DNA of 64,000 nt from Nodosilinea sp. PGN35. Its GTDB lineage: Bacteria; Cyanobacteriota; Cyanobacteriia; Phormidesmidales; Phormidesmidaceae. This document shows, in pieces, positions 23,458 through 32,210 of this stretch. The translations under genes were made by a program, and so were the position numbers. The stretch spans positions 52,377 to 116,376 of the forward strand of contig NZ_JAQKQJ010000021.1 in assembly GCF_029109325.1 (NCBI RefSeq), read 5' to 3'. The first letter of the stretch is position 1. Each line of letters opens with the position of its first letter. The notes beneath the pieces were generated by a model. The model saw only the letters and a list, made by a program, of their open reading frames with translations, made no database searches and was not told where the DNA came from.

Positions 23458-24279
23458 TTACTTGACGGCCCCAAAGGTGAGACCTCGCACCAGCTGGCGC
23501 TGGCTAACCCAGCCAAAGATGAGAATAGGGGCGATCGCCATGCTAGAAGCCGCCGACAGCTTGGCCCAAAACAACCCCTGGGGGCTAGAAAATGACGCAA
23601 TAAACGCCGTCAAAGGAGCCGCATCAAAGGTGGTCAAATTGAGGCTCCAGAAGGCTTCATTCCAGGACAAAATAATCGAGAGCAGGGCGGTGGAAAAAAT
23701 TCCCGGCAGGGCCAGGGGCAGCAAGACATGCACCAGTTCCTGATAGGTGGATGCGCCATCCATGCGATCGGCTTCGAGAATTTCCTTCGGCACTTCTTTG
23801 AAGAAGCTGTAGATCATCCACACCACAATCGGCAGGTTAATCAAGGTGTAAATGATGATTAACCCGATGCGGGTGTCGAGCAGCCCCGTCTCCCGCGCCA
23901 GAATGTAGATTGGCACCAGCACGCCCACGGCGGGCAGCATTTTGGTCGAGAGCATCCACAGCAGCGTGCCCTTGGTGCGCTTGGTGGGGAAAAACGACAT
24001 GGCGTAGGCGGCCGGAATCGCCAGCAGCAGCGACACAATCGTCGCCCCGAGGGAAATTACCACGCTGTTTAAGGCAAAGTTAAAGTACGAGGCCCGAGTC
24101 TGCACCGCCACGTAGTTCTCCAGGGTGGGCCGAAAGAACAGCTGGGGTGGGGTCGCCACCGCCGCCACCTCGGTCTTAAAGCTGGTGATGAACATCCAGA
24201 AAATTGGGAAGAACAGCAGGCAGGCCACCAGCCAGCCCAGCAGAGGAATCCACCAGCGGTTGGATCGATTAGTTGCCAT
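23458..24279 (-). CDS. Carbohydrate ABC transporter permease (MalG type)
   Basis: 273 residues from ATG 24279, one base after the stop of the upstream permease; a frame start at 24306 would overlap that gene. Six membrane segments expected; the first is LLGWLVACLLFFPIFWMFITSF. The conserved EAA loop reads EADRMDGASTYQELVHVLLPLALPG, which contacts the ATPase. Together with the gene at 24281 it forms the channel for a sugar or polyol. GPLMWML-like segments and the C-terminal RQLVRGLTFGAVK ending are typical of CUT1 MalG-like permeases. Confidence 0.93.
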   Translation of the reverse strand: MATNRSNRWWIPLLGWLVACLLFFPIFWMFITSFKTEVAAVATPPQLFFRPTLENYVAVQTRASYFNFALNSVVISLGATIVSLLLAIPAAYAMSFFPTKRTKGTLLWMLSTKMLPAVGVLVPIYILARETGLLDTRIGLIIIYTLINLPIVVWMIYSFFKEVPKEILEADRMDGASTYQELVHVLLPLALPGIFSTALLSIILSWNEAFWSLNLTTFDAAPLTAFIASFSSPQGLFWAKLSAASSMAIAPILIFGWVSQRQLVRGLTFGAVK

Positions 24280-24280
24280 A

Positions 24281-25198
24281 TCAGGTGTCCAAATTACGAG
24301 CAACACTGCGCATCAGGAAGATCGCCACGATGTTGGCCAGCACGACGGCAATTAAACCGCCCGCCGAGGCCCCACCGACGTCAAATTCCAGCAGCGCTTT
24401 CAGGTAGATGTAGTAGGCCAGGTTGGTGGTGGCGAGGCCAGGGCCGCCCCCGGTGGTGACGAAGATTTCGGCAAAGATGGTGAGAAAGAAAATCGTCTCG
24501 ATCATGGCGACCACGGCGATCGCCCGGTTGAGGTGGGGCAGCACCACAAAGCGGAACAGCTGCATGGCGCTGGCCCCATCCATGCGGGCCGCTTCCATCT
24601 GATCGGTGTCGAGGGACTGAATCGCCGTCAGCAAAATCAGCAGGGCAAAGGGCAGCCACTGCCAGGCCACAATGATGATGATCGCCAGCAGTGGGAAGTC
24701 GGCAAACCAGTCGATTGCCCCCAGGCCCAGCCCCCGCGTGATCTGGGCAAATAGCCCATTGACCGGGTGCATCAGCATGTTTTTCCAGATCAGGGCGCTG
24801 ACCGTGGGCATGACAAAAAAGGGCGAAATCGCCAGCACCCGGGCCACGCCGCGACCGAAAAACTCCTGGTTAAACAGCACCGCCAGCACGGTGCCGAGGC
24901 CAATGGTAATCGCCAGCACCGACACCACCAGAATCATTGTGATGCCGATGGAAATCCACAGGGTGGGGTCGGTGAGGATGTAGGTAAAGTTGGCAAAGCC
25001 AACAAACTCGCGATTGTCGGGAATCAGCAGGTTGTAGCGCTGGAAGGCAAACCAGATGGCCATCGCCAGCGGCACCACCATCCAGAGCACGAGCAGAATC
25101 ACCGAAGGGGCTACCAGCAGCCGGGCGGGAATTGAGCGGTGCGATCGCGCCCGCGCAGGCGGCGGGGAATGGGCAGGGGTTGCGATAGAGGACGTCAT
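24281..25198 (-). CDS. Carbohydrate ABC transporter permease (MalF type)
   Basis: 305 residues. A Pro/Arg/Ser-rich cytosolic N-terminus (about 1-25) precedes six membrane segments, beginning LLVAPSVILLVLWMVVPLAMAIWFAF. The EAA loop reads EAARMDGASAMQLFRFVVLPHL. CUT1 family partner of the MalG-type permease, one-base gap. Closest in layout to SmoF/MtlF of proteobacterial polyol transporters. Upstream is an 86-bp gap to the binding-protein gene, filled by an octamer tandem repeat. Confidence 0.93.
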   Translation of the reverse strand: MTSSIATPAHSPPPARARSHRSIPARLLVAPSVILLVLWMVVPLAMAIWFAFQRYNLLIPDNREFVGFANFTYILTDPTLWISIGITMILVVSVLAITIGLGTVLAVLFNQEFFGRGVARVLAISPFFVMPTVSALIWKNMLMHPVNGLFAQITRGLGLGAIDWFADFPLLAIIIIVAWQWLPFALLILLTAIQSLDTDQMEAARMDGASAMQLFRFVVLPHLNRAIAVVAMIETIFFLTIFAEIFVTTGGGPGLATTNLAYYIYLKALLEFDVGGASAGGLIAVVLANIVAIFLMRSVARNLDT

Positions 25199-25202
25199 AG
25201 TT

Positions 25203-25257
25203 AGGGAGTGAGGGAGTGGGGGAGTGAGGGAGTGGGGGAGTGGGGGAGTGGGGGAGG
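25203..25257. repeat. G-rich octamer tandem repeat
   Basis: Tandem GGGGGAGT and GAGGGAGT units, about six, in the gap between the binding-protein and first permease genes. Same family as the C-rich repeats inside cobN near 6150-6204, in opposite orientation relative to transcription. A strong G-tract run could affect transcript levels between the abundant binding protein and the permeases (inference). Confidence 0.8.
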
Positions 25258-25284
25258 TTTTTACCCCATCACTCCCTTACCCCA

Positions 25285-26646
25285 TTACTCGATGTAACCC
25301 GTGTGCCGCATAAACCGCTCAGCCACGGTCTGCGACTGGGCGATCGCCCGATCGACCGAGACCTGATTGGCCAGGGCCGAGGCCATTCGCTGGCCGACCT
25401 GGGTGCCGATCGCCTGAAATTCAGGAATATCGACGTATTGCACGCCCTGGTAGGGGGTGGGCAGCGGCGACGGGTTGGTGATGTCAGCTGACTCAATGGC
25501 GCTCAGCACGGTGGCGGCGAAGGGGGCGGCGGCCTGGTAGTCGGGGTTCTCGTAGGTGGAGGTGCGGGTGCCGGGGGGCACGGCAACCCAGCCGTACTCA
25601 TCGGCCACCAGCTGCACGTACTCCTTGGAGGTGGCCCAGGCGACGAAGCGCTCGGCGGCCTCGGGCGACTGCGACGTGGCCGGAATCGCCAGGGCCCACG
25701 ACCACAGCCAGTTCGAGCCGTTGGGGTACGACTCGACCGGGGCGCGGGCAAAGCCGAGGCGATCGGCCACCTGCGACTGCTCGGGGTTAGAGAGCAGCCC
25801 GGCGGCGACGGTGGCGTCGATCCACATGCCGCAGCTGCCGGTGGAGAACAGGGCCAAATTTTCGTTAAAGCCGTTGGAGCTGGCTCCGGGCGGCCCGTAC
25901 TGGTTCATTACGTTGACGTAGAAACTGACCGCGTTTTGCCACTCGGGGCTGTCGATGGTGGGCTGCCAGTCCATATCAAACCAGCGGCCGCCAAAGGTGT
26001 TGACCAGGGTGGTGAGAAAGGCCATGTTCTCGCCCCAGCCCGGCTTGCCCCGCAGGCAAATGCCGTAGACGCCGTTGGCCGGGTCGTGGATCTGGCTGGC
26101 CCATTCGCCCACCTGCTCGTAGGTGGGGTTGGCGGGCACTGTGATGCCTGCCTCGTCAAACAGGTCGGTGCGGTAGTAGAGCATCGAGCTTTCGCCGTAG
26201 AAGGGCACCGCGTAGAGGGTGTCTTCGTAGGAAAGCCCGGTGCGGATCGGGTCGATCAGGTCGTCCACGTCGTACTCGGCGGGCAGCCCGTCGAGCGATC
26301 GCAGCCAGCCCCGCCTGGCCCAGATCGGCGTTTCGTAGGATCCAATGGTCAACACATCGAACTGACCGCCTTGGCTGGCCACATCGGTGGTGGTGCGCTG
26401 GCGCAAAATGTTTTCTTCCAGCATGACCCAGCGCAGCTGAATGTCGGGGTTGTCGGCTTCAAACTGGCGCGACAGGTCTTGCATCACCACCATGTCGCCG
26501 TTGTTGACGGTGGCAATGGTGAGGCGAGTTTGGCCCTCGGCCTGGGGACCTGGGGTACAGGCATTGACCAGCTGCACTGCTAAAAGGCCAATGAGAAATG
26601 CCGCCAGCCCTCTGGCGCGCATTCGGGCGCGGCGAAATAGGCGCAT
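25285..26646 (-). CDS. Polyol/sugar ABC transporter substrate-binding lipoprotein
   Basis: 453 residues, CUT1 solute-binding protein (SmoE/MtlE-like). Signal peptide with lipobox VNAC and Cys30, so a lipoprotein matured by Lgt and held at the outer face of the cytoplasmic membrane. Family features: QFEADNPDIQLRWVMLEEN, GQFDVLTIGSYETPIWARRGWL, YAVPFYGESSMLYYRTDLFDEAG, and GICLRGKPGWGENM. The YETPIWARRGWL and LRGKPGWGEN blocks favour a mannitol/sorbitol-type binding protein over a maltose one (recognition by eye). AGGAG precedes ATG 26646. First gene of the operon continuing through both permeases, the ATPase and mannitol dehydrogenase. Confidence 0.93.
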   Translation of the reverse strand: MRLFRRARMRARGLAAFLIGLLAVQLVNACTPGPQAEGQTRLTIATVNNGDMVVMQDLSRQFEADNPDIQLRWVMLEENILRQRTTTDVASQGGQFDVLTIGSYETPIWARRGWLRSLDGLPAEYDVDDLIDPIRTGLSYEDTLYAVPFYGESSMLYYRTDLFDEAGITVPANPTYEQVGEWASQIHDPANGVYGICLRGKPGWGENMAFLTTLVNTFGGRWFDMDWQPTIDSPEWQNAVSFYVNVMNQYGPPGASSNGFNENLALFSTGSCGMWIDATVAAGLLSNPEQSQVADRLGFARAPVESYPNGSNWLWSWALAIPATSQSPEAAERFVAWATSKEYVQLVADEYGWVAVPPGTRTSTYENPDYQAAAPFAATVLSAIESADITNPSPLPTPYQGVQYVDIPEFQAIGTQVGQRMASALANQVSVDRAIAQSQTVAERFMRHTGYIE

Positions 26647-26813
26647 CGCACGGCTCCTAGGATTGCTAAAAAAATAAACTAAGTTGAATTTATGCTCTTG
26701 TCATGGGCAAAAGCCCAATAATGGAATCATACTGATCTCGCTTCCCAGGGGTGAGGCGTTCAGTAATATTCGCAACAATTCTTGATTGCAGTTCTAATCT
26801 TGAGGCCAGCTGT
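26647..26813. promoter_or_regulatory. Divergent promoter region of the polyol cluster
   Basis: 167 bp between the binding-protein gene (minus) and the SDR gene (plus). Contains the perfect inverted repeat TGGGC-AAAA-GCCCA at 26704-26717 and AT-rich sequence nearby (AAAAAAATAAACTAAG near 26668), the likely operator of the SorC-type regulator encoded at 27738. Assignment is inference from position. Confidence 0.45.
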
Positions 26814-27617
26814 ATGAGCGCGACGGCAACCTATGCCTTCATGGGCAAAACCATTCTGATTACTGGCGGGGCGGGGGAAATTGGTAGGGCCACCGCCCAC
26901 AGATTTGCCGCCAACGGGGCTGCCGTTGTGTTGCTGGATATTAATGAAACTAAGCTTGCCGAAGTGGCCCAGGGGCTAAAGGACTACGGCAACCCGGTCT
27001 ACACCTTTTGCTGTGATGTGACCCAGTCTGAAGCGGTGGCTCAGGCGTTTGCAAGGGTCATCGAGCAGGTGGGCCACCTCGACTACGTGTTCAACAATGC
27101 TGGCTACCAGGGCGCGTTTGCCACCACCGACGAGTACCCTGAAGAAGACTTCCAGAAGGTGATCGATATCAACGTGGTGGGCGTGTTTCACATTCTCAAG
27201 GCCGCTGCCCGGCACCTGAGGGCAACGGGCGGCGGGGCGATCGTCAATATGGCCAGCCACGCTGGGGTAGATGGGCCGCCCAACATGCTGGCCTACGCCG
27301 CCTCCAAATTCGCGGTGATTGGCATGACCCAAACCGCCGCCAAAGACCTGGCCCCCCACGGCATTCGCGTCAACGCCCTGTCGCCCTCGCTGATTGGCCC
27401 CGGCATGATGTGGACTCGCCAGACAGAATTGCAGGCGGGGGTCGGCTCCCAGTATTTTGACAGCAGCCCCAAAGTGGTGGAGCAGCAGATGATAGACTCA
27501 GTGCCGCTGCGCCGCCTAGGCCGTTTGGAGGAGGTGGCCAGCGGGGTGGCTTTCTTGATGAGCGATGAGGCCAGCTACATCACTGGCTTTAATCTCGACA
27601 TCACCGGGGGACAGTAG
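26814..27617 (+). CDS. Short-chain dehydrogenase/reductase, probable polyol dehydrogenase
   Basis: 267 residues from ATG 26814, with GAGG upstream; a frame from 26751 adds a tail without SDR character. Classical SDR: cofactor motif TGGAGEIG (17-24), Asp42 after beta2 (VVLLDIN) favouring NAD, NNAG (94-97), catalytic Ser148, Tyr161 and Lys165 (YAASK). In polyol operons this position is taken by sorbitol, xylitol or arabitol dehydrogenase; substrate here is inferred. Divergent from the transporter operon and co-directional with the regulator and fructokinase. Confidence 0.88.
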   Translation: MSATATYAFMGKTILITGGAGEIGRATAHRFAANGAAVVLLDINETKLAEVAQGLKDYGNPVYTFCCDVTQSEAVAQAFARVIEQVGHLDYVFNNAGYQGAFATTDEYPEEDFQKVIDINVVGVFHILKAAARHLRATGGGAIVNMASHAGVDGPPNMLAYAASKFAVIGMTQTAAKDLAPHGIRVNALSPSLIGPGMMWTRQTELQAGVGSQYFDSSPKVVEQQMIDSVPLRRLGRLEEVASGVAFLMSDEASYITGFNLDITGGQ

Positions 27618-27737
27618 GGCAATTGGGACAAGATTGAGCAAAAAATCTGACTACAGATATATGCCCATCTATCCTGGGAAAGATTTTTGAGTTTAACAAG
27701 CTCCTGCCTGAGAGAGTGGCGGTGGATGAGGTGAGCG

Positions 27738-28724
27738 ATGGGAGATATATATGGAGAAAAGCGCGATGGTCGGAGACCGGCCCAGCAGGGCCATCGCAAA
27801 CTCGACCAGGCGGCCCACGCCGCCTGGCTGTACTACATTGCCGGCAACACCCAGGAAGAGATCGCCTGCAAGCTCAATGTGTCACGACAGGCGGCCCAGC
27901 GCTTGGTGGCCCTGGCGGTCAGCGAAAAGCTGATTAAATTTCGCCTCGACCATCCCCTCAGCCACTGCATTGCCCTGGCCGAGGCCCTGCGCGATCGCTT
28001 TGGTCTGTCCCTATGTGAAGTTGTCCCCGACCCCGCCGTGGGCGGCGACCCCTACAACGGTCTGGGGGTCTGCGCTGCCACCCACCTCGAAACCTACCTG
28101 GTGGCAAAATCGCCCTCCATTCTGGCCTTTAGCTCGGGCCGCACCCTGCGGGCCATGGTCGATCAGATTCCCTCGATGGATCAGCCCCAGCACAAGATTG
28201 TCTCGATTGTGGGCAACATGTCGCACTACGGGCTGGCCGGTCGCCACGAGGTGGTCATGCACCTGTCTGACCGGGTGGGCTCGCAGACCTACCCGGTGCC
28301 CACCCCAGCGGTGGCCACCAGCGTAGAAGAGCGCGACCTGCTGCAAACCCAGCGATCGTTTCTGGCCGTCAAAGCCCTGGCCGAGCAGGCCAAGGTCACC
28401 TTCGTCGGCATCAGCCACATCGCCTGGAATGCGCCCCTCCACGAGGACGGCTTTATCAACGACGCCGAACTGACCGAGCTGATCGAGCTGGGGGCGGTGG
28501 GCGAAATTGCCGGTTGGGCCTTCGACGCCCAGGGCATGCTGCTGCCAGCGGGCACCAACAGCCGCGTGGCTGGCGTGCCCCTAGAGCAACCGGCCCAGCA
28601 CCTGGTAATTGGTGTGGCTGGAGGGCTGCGTAAAACCGAAGCTATTTTCGCCGCCCTCCAGGGACAGCTAATCAGCGGGCTGATTACCGATGAAACGGTG
28701 GCCACGGCAATCTTGGCGAAATGA
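27738..28724 (+). CDS. SorC/DeoR-type sugar-binding transcriptional regulator
   Basis: 328 residues. An N-terminal helix-turn-helix (about 40-65, NTQEEIACKLNVSRQAAQRLV) is joined to a sugar-phosphate-binding domain of the SorC family (AFSSGRTLRAMVDQIP, VSIVGNMS, HEDGFINDAELTEL, GVAGGLRKTEAIFAAL). Such regulators sense a phosphorylated sugar or polyol and control linked catabolic genes. Most likely the local regulator of this cluster; the operator may be at 26704-26717. GAGGTGAG lies just upstream of ATG 27738, rather close, so an internal start is possible. A 120-bp gap separates it from the SDR. Confidence 0.9.
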   Translation: MGDIYGEKRDGRRPAQQGHRKLDQAAHAAWLYYIAGNTQEEIACKLNVSRQAAQRLVALAVSEKLIKFRLDHPLSHCIALAEALRDRFGLSLCEVVPDPAVGGDPYNGLGVCAATHLETYLVAKSPSILAFSSGRTLRAMVDQIPSMDQPQHKIVSIVGNMSHYGLAGRHEVVMHLSDRVGSQTYPVPTPAVATSVEERDLLQTQRSFLAVKALAEQAKVTFVGISHIAWNAPLHEDGFINDAELTELIELGAVGEIAGWAFDAQGMLLPAGTNSRVAGVPLEQPAQHLVIGVAGGLRKTEAIFAALQGQLISGLITDETVATAILAK

Positions 28725-28777
28725 TGCATTGCCTCCCCAAAGTCTACCGATGCCTGCTCACCCGTTAGGAGAAAACC

Positions 28778-29749
28778 ATGACCGAGCCTGTTATATGCCT
28801 GGGGGAATGCCTGGTCGATCGCCTGTTTGAGGCCGGAGAGACCCCCGACGCCACCTCAAAGAACGGCACCGATTACCCCGGCGGCGCGCCCGCCAACGTG
28901 GCCACCGCGATCGCCAAACTCGGCACCCCCACCCGCCTGATCAGCGCCCTGGGCCAGGACGATCTGGGCGACTGGCTGATTCAAACCGTGGAGCAGCAGG
29001 GGGTGACGTGTCAGGTGCAGCGGGTGGCCGATCTGCCCACCCGCACGGTGCTGGTGCAGCGGGACGCAACCGGCGATCGCACCTTCATCGGCTTTAGCGC
29101 CCCCGACCCCGCCGCCTTTGCCGACGCCCACCTGGCTCCTGAGTGGATCGATACCGTGGACTTCAGCGGGGTGAGGTATCTGGTGATGGGCACCCTGGGC
29201 CTGGCCTACCCCACCACCGCCCGCGCTATGGCGCAGGCGCGGGACAAAGCCCAGCGGGCGGGGGCCAAAATCGTGATCGATCTGAACTGGCGGCCCGTGT
29301 TTTGGCCTGAGGTGGAGTTGGCCCCGCCCAAAATCCGGGAATTCTTAAACGCCGCCAACCTGCTCAAGCTCTCCCGTGAAGAGGCCCTGTGGCTGCTCGA
29401 TACCGACTCTGCCGCTGACATTGTTCACCAGTTTCCCCAGTGCGAGGCCGTGCTGCTCACCGACGGCGGCAACGGCAGCACCTGCGCCACGCGACAGCAC
29501 AGCGTTTCGCTACCCGCCTTTGCCGTAGACAGCATTGACACCACAGGGGCCGGGGATGCGTTTCTGGCGGGAATTCTGCATCAGCTCTGCCAGCAAGGAT
29601 GGGAGAGCCTGCAATCGGCTGACACCATTGAGGACATTCTGCGCTACGCCAGTGCTGTGGGGGCCTTGACAACGCTGAAGCCGGGGGCGATCGCCGCCCA
29701 GCCCACCCCCCAGGAGGTCGATGCCTTTTTGCACCAGCCTAAACCCTGA
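28778..29749 (+). CDS. PfkB-family fructokinase
   Basis: 323 residues, ribokinase/PfkB fold. Phosphorylates fructose (from mannitol oxidation) to fructose 6-phosphate with ATP. Motifs: MTEPVICLGECLVD, substrate-binding GGAPANVA, IDLNWRPVFW, and the anion-hole/catalytic DTTGAGDAF at about 254-262. A clear TAGGAG precedes ATG 28778. It follows the regulator by 53 bp on the same strand, so probably the end of the SDR-regulator-kinase unit. Corresponds to MtlZ of Pseudomonas. Confidence 0.92.
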   Translation: MTEPVICLGECLVDRLFEAGETPDATSKNGTDYPGGAPANVATAIAKLGTPTRLISALGQDDLGDWLIQTVEQQGVTCQVQRVADLPTRTVLVQRDATGDRTFIGFSAPDPAAFADAHLAPEWIDTVDFSGVRYLVMGTLGLAYPTTARAMAQARDKAQRAGAKIVIDLNWRPVFWPEVELAPPKIREFLNAANLLKLSREEALWLLDTDSAADIVHQFPQCEAVLLTDGGNGSTCATRQHSVSLPAFAVDSIDTTGAGDAFLAGILHQLCQQGWESLQSADTIEDILRYASAVGALTTLKPGAIAAQPTPQEVDAFLHQPKP

Positions 29750-29776
29750 AGGCGAATGCCACAGGCACCTCCGGAG

Positions 29777-29795
29777 GGGCAAACGGTGTTTGCCC
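29777..29795. repeat. Hairpin GGGCAAAC / GTTTGCCC
   Basis: Perfect 8-bp stem with 3-base loop between the convergent fructokinase and dioxygenase genes. Without a T tract it is at best a weak terminator; it also resembles interspersed palindromes known to me from cyanobacteria. Confidence 0.55.
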
Positions 29796-29839
29796 GAACC
29801 AAACCAGGGCAGATCACCAGAATTTGACGCGATCGCCCC

Positions 29840-30613
29840 TCAAGCCAGCTCCAGCCCAATCTCAAAACGCCCGGTGTAGCCCTCCCCATTCTGGGTTACA
29901 GGCAGCATGAGCTGATCGCCACCGCTACGAAAAATGCCGTCGTTTTGGTTGCGGGTGGTGCGATCGCCCCTGGTGCTGTAGGGGGCCTGGGCGTAGATGC
30001 GATCGCTCAAAGCATCGTCAAAGTAGAGCTGTGAGGTAAACTCATAGCCCTGATTGGCCGCAGTACTGCCGCGAATTTTGAAGTGAATATGCACGGCTCT
30101 ACCCGGATACCAGCCGGGATAGATGGTGGTAAACCCGACCGTGCCGTCGGTGTGGGTGACTTGGGCACCGCGCAGGAATTTCTGGCCTAGGGTGTTGGCT
30201 CTGCGATCGGCTACGTCTGAATACGCTCCAGTAGCATCACAGTGCCAGATATCCACCATTGCCCCTGCCAGCGGCACACAGGCATTAGCACCCACCTGGG
30301 AAACTTGAAATTGCAGCGTTAGGGGAACACCCGGTTTCACCGTGCCGGTCGCCGGGTCAGATCGAATATCGGAGCGAGTCAACCCGTCATCGACAAAAAA
30401 GGGGCCTTCGGTCTGCTGGGGGCGCACCGTACAGGCGGGTTGCCCTGCCGCCCCGGTCGAGGGTTGGGCTACGGTGCCGCTGGGTTCAGCCGAGGTCGAG
30501 GGCCTGCGGGCACAGCCCAGCAGCGAAACCATCAGGCTGCCGCCGATGAAGCCCAGGGCGTCTCGACGCTTGAGGCTAAGACCATCTGTTCTGGATACGT
30601 ATTGTCTTGGCAT
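29840..30613 (-). CDS. Exported intradiol ring-cleavage dioxygenase-like lipoprotein
   Basis: 257 residues. The N-terminus has a Tat-type twin arginine (Arg16-Arg17, KRRDALGFIGG) followed by a lipobox SLLGC with Cys34, so it is predicted to be a Tat-exported lipoprotein. The body is an intradiol dioxygenase domain: QTEGPFFVDD, WHCDATGAYSDV (Tyr ligand) and YPGWYPGRAVHIHFK (Tyr and HxH ligands), so the Fe(III) site looks complete. True substrate is unknown; extracytoplasmic members act on catechols or unknown aromatics. It is convergent with fructokinase and has no obvious role in polyol use. Confidence 0.85.
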   Translation of the reverse strand: MPRQYVSRTDGLSLKRRDALGFIGGSLMVSLLGCARRPSTSAEPSGTVAQPSTGAAGQPACTVRPQQTEGPFFVDDGLTRSDIRSDPATGTVKPGVPLTLQFQVSQVGANACVPLAGAMVDIWHCDATGAYSDVADRRANTLGQKFLRGAQVTHTDGTVGFTTIYPGWYPGRAVHIHFKIRGSTAANQGYEFTSQLYFDDALSDRIYAQAPYSTRGDRTTRNQNDGIFRSGGDQLMLPVTQNGEGYTGRFEIGLELA

Positions 30614-30718
30614 TGAGTTAGGGGCGTTGCTATATCGACAGTTTCTATTTGGTCAACGCAAAATGACCGTTTGCTCCAACCTTCAGTTACAGCTTTGTCA
30701 TGGAGCAGCGATGATCAT

Positions 30719-32185
30719 TTACCTGACAACCTTCAGCGACTCGTAGAGTGGGGTGTAGCGCTCAAACGCCGCCTCATAGGCCGCATGCTGTTGGGGCTGC
30801 ACCGCCTCGATCGCCTCCGGCAGCATCTCAAATGCCACCGCCAGCGATGGATAGACCCCCACCCCCACCATCGCCAAAATCGCCGCGCCGTAGGCTGCCC
30901 CCTCCTCTGCCTTGGGGGCCACCAGTTCGGTGCCCAACACATCCGCCAGCAGGTGAAACCAGAGGGGCGATCGCACCCCGCCCCCGGTGGCCAACAGTTG
31001 GTTCACAGGCGCAATCTCCTGGATCACCTCCAGGGTCGCCCGCAGGCTAAAGGCCACCCCCTCCAGCACCGCGCGAATCAGGTCGCCCTGGGTGTGGGCC
31101 AGCGACAAATTCACCCAGGCCCCCCGCGTGTCGGGGTCGAGGTAGGGGCTGCGCTCCCCGGCCAGGTGGGGTAAAAACAGCACGCCCCGCGCCCCCGGCT
31201 CAGAGGTTTCGGCCAGGGCCATCAGGTCATTAAACGCAATGTCGGGGGCAAAGGTATCGCGGTACCAGCGCAGGGCACCCCCCGCCGCCAGGGTCACCCC
31301 CAGCAGGTGGTAGCCGCCGTCGGCATGGCAAAACAGATGGACGCGCCCCTCGGGGTCGGGAGTAGGGCGATCGCAGGGGGCAAAAATCACCCCCGAGGTG
31401 CCGATGCTGAGGCTGCCCCGGCCCAAATTGCGCTCTGAAATGCCCAGGCCGATCGCCGCCGCCGCGTTATCGCCGCCGCCCGCGACCACGGGTAAACCCT
31501 TGGGCAGCCCGGTGCGATCGGCGATCGCTGACTGTAGCCGTCCAACGGTGGCCGTCGATTCCACTACTTGGGGAAACAGGTCGGGGCTGATGTCCAAAGC
31601 GGTGAGAATGTCGGTATCCCACTGGCGGCTGGCCAGGTTCAGGCAGCCAATACCCGAGGCGTCGGAGGGTTCGGTCGCCGCTGCCCCCGTGAGCACGTAG
31701 CCGAGATAGTCCTTGGGCAAGAGCACCCGCTGCACCTGCTCGTAGGCCTGCGGCTCCTCCTGCCGCAGCCACACCAGCTTGGGCAATTGAAACCCTGTAA
31801 TCGCCGGGTTGCCCGTGCGCTGTATTAGCTCCTGCCGGGGCACCGCCGCCTCGATCGCCGCCACCGCTTGGCCCGTGCGCTGGTCATTCCAGAGAATGGC
31901 GGGGCGAATCACCTGGCCCGCCCCATCCAGGGGCACCAGGCCGTGCATCTGCCCCGACAGCCCCAGGCCAAGCACGCTCTGCCCGTTGAGCTGGTCTGCC
32001 ACGGTGCTCAGAGCGGCCAGAGTGGCATTCACCCAGTCAGCGGGACGCTGCTCCGTCCAGCCGGGGTGGGGCGTCAGCAGCGGGTAACTCTGGGTGGTTT
32101 GGGCGACTACCTGGCCTTGCAGATCGACGGCGATCGCCCGCACCCCGCCGGTTCCCAGGTCTAAACCAATGACTACGTCCGCCAA
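30719..32185 (-). CDS. xylB: Xylulokinase
   Basis: 488 residues if started at the TTG at 32185, which has AAGAGGGGAGG upstream; a TTG at 32224 is also in frame but overlaps the NADH dehydrogenase gene. FGGY kinase: phosphorylates D-xylulose to xylulose 5-phosphate. Motifs: VIGLDLGTGGVRAIAVD (phosphate 1), GLGLSGQMHGLVPLD, LWNDQRT, DASGIGCLNL, GGGDNAAAAIGLG, and LLATGGGVRSPLWFHLLADVLG (adenosine). It would receive xylulose made from arabitol or xylitol by the SDR. The start lies 25 bp after the NDH-2 stop, so co-transcription is likely. Corresponds to MtlY/XylB of proteobacterial polyol operons. Confidence 0.93.
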   Translation of the reverse strand: MADVVIGLDLGTGGVRAIAVDLQGQVVAQTTQSYPLLTPHPGWTEQRPADWVNATLAALSTVADQLNGQSVLGLGLSGQMHGLVPLDGAGQVIRPAILWNDQRTGQAVAAIEAAVPRQELIQRTGNPAITGFQLPKLVWLRQEEPQAYEQVQRVLLPKDYLGYVLTGAAATEPSDASGIGCLNLASRQWDTDILTALDISPDLFPQVVESTATVGRLQSAIADRTGLPKGLPVVAGGGDNAAAAIGLGISERNLGRGSLSIGTSGVIFAPCDRPTPDPEGRVHLFCHADGGYHLLGVTLAAGGALRWYRDTFAPDIAFNDLMALAETSEPGARGVLFLPHLAGERSPYLDPDTRGAWVNLSLAHTQGDLIRAVLEGVAFSLRATLEVIQEIAPVNQLLATGGGVRSPLWFHLLADVLGTELVAPKAEEGAAYGAAILAMVGVGVYPSLAVAFEMLPEAIEAVQPQQHAAYEAAFERYTPLYESLKVVR

Positions 32186-32210
32186 TTCAGCCTCCCCTCT
32201 TACGATTCTG

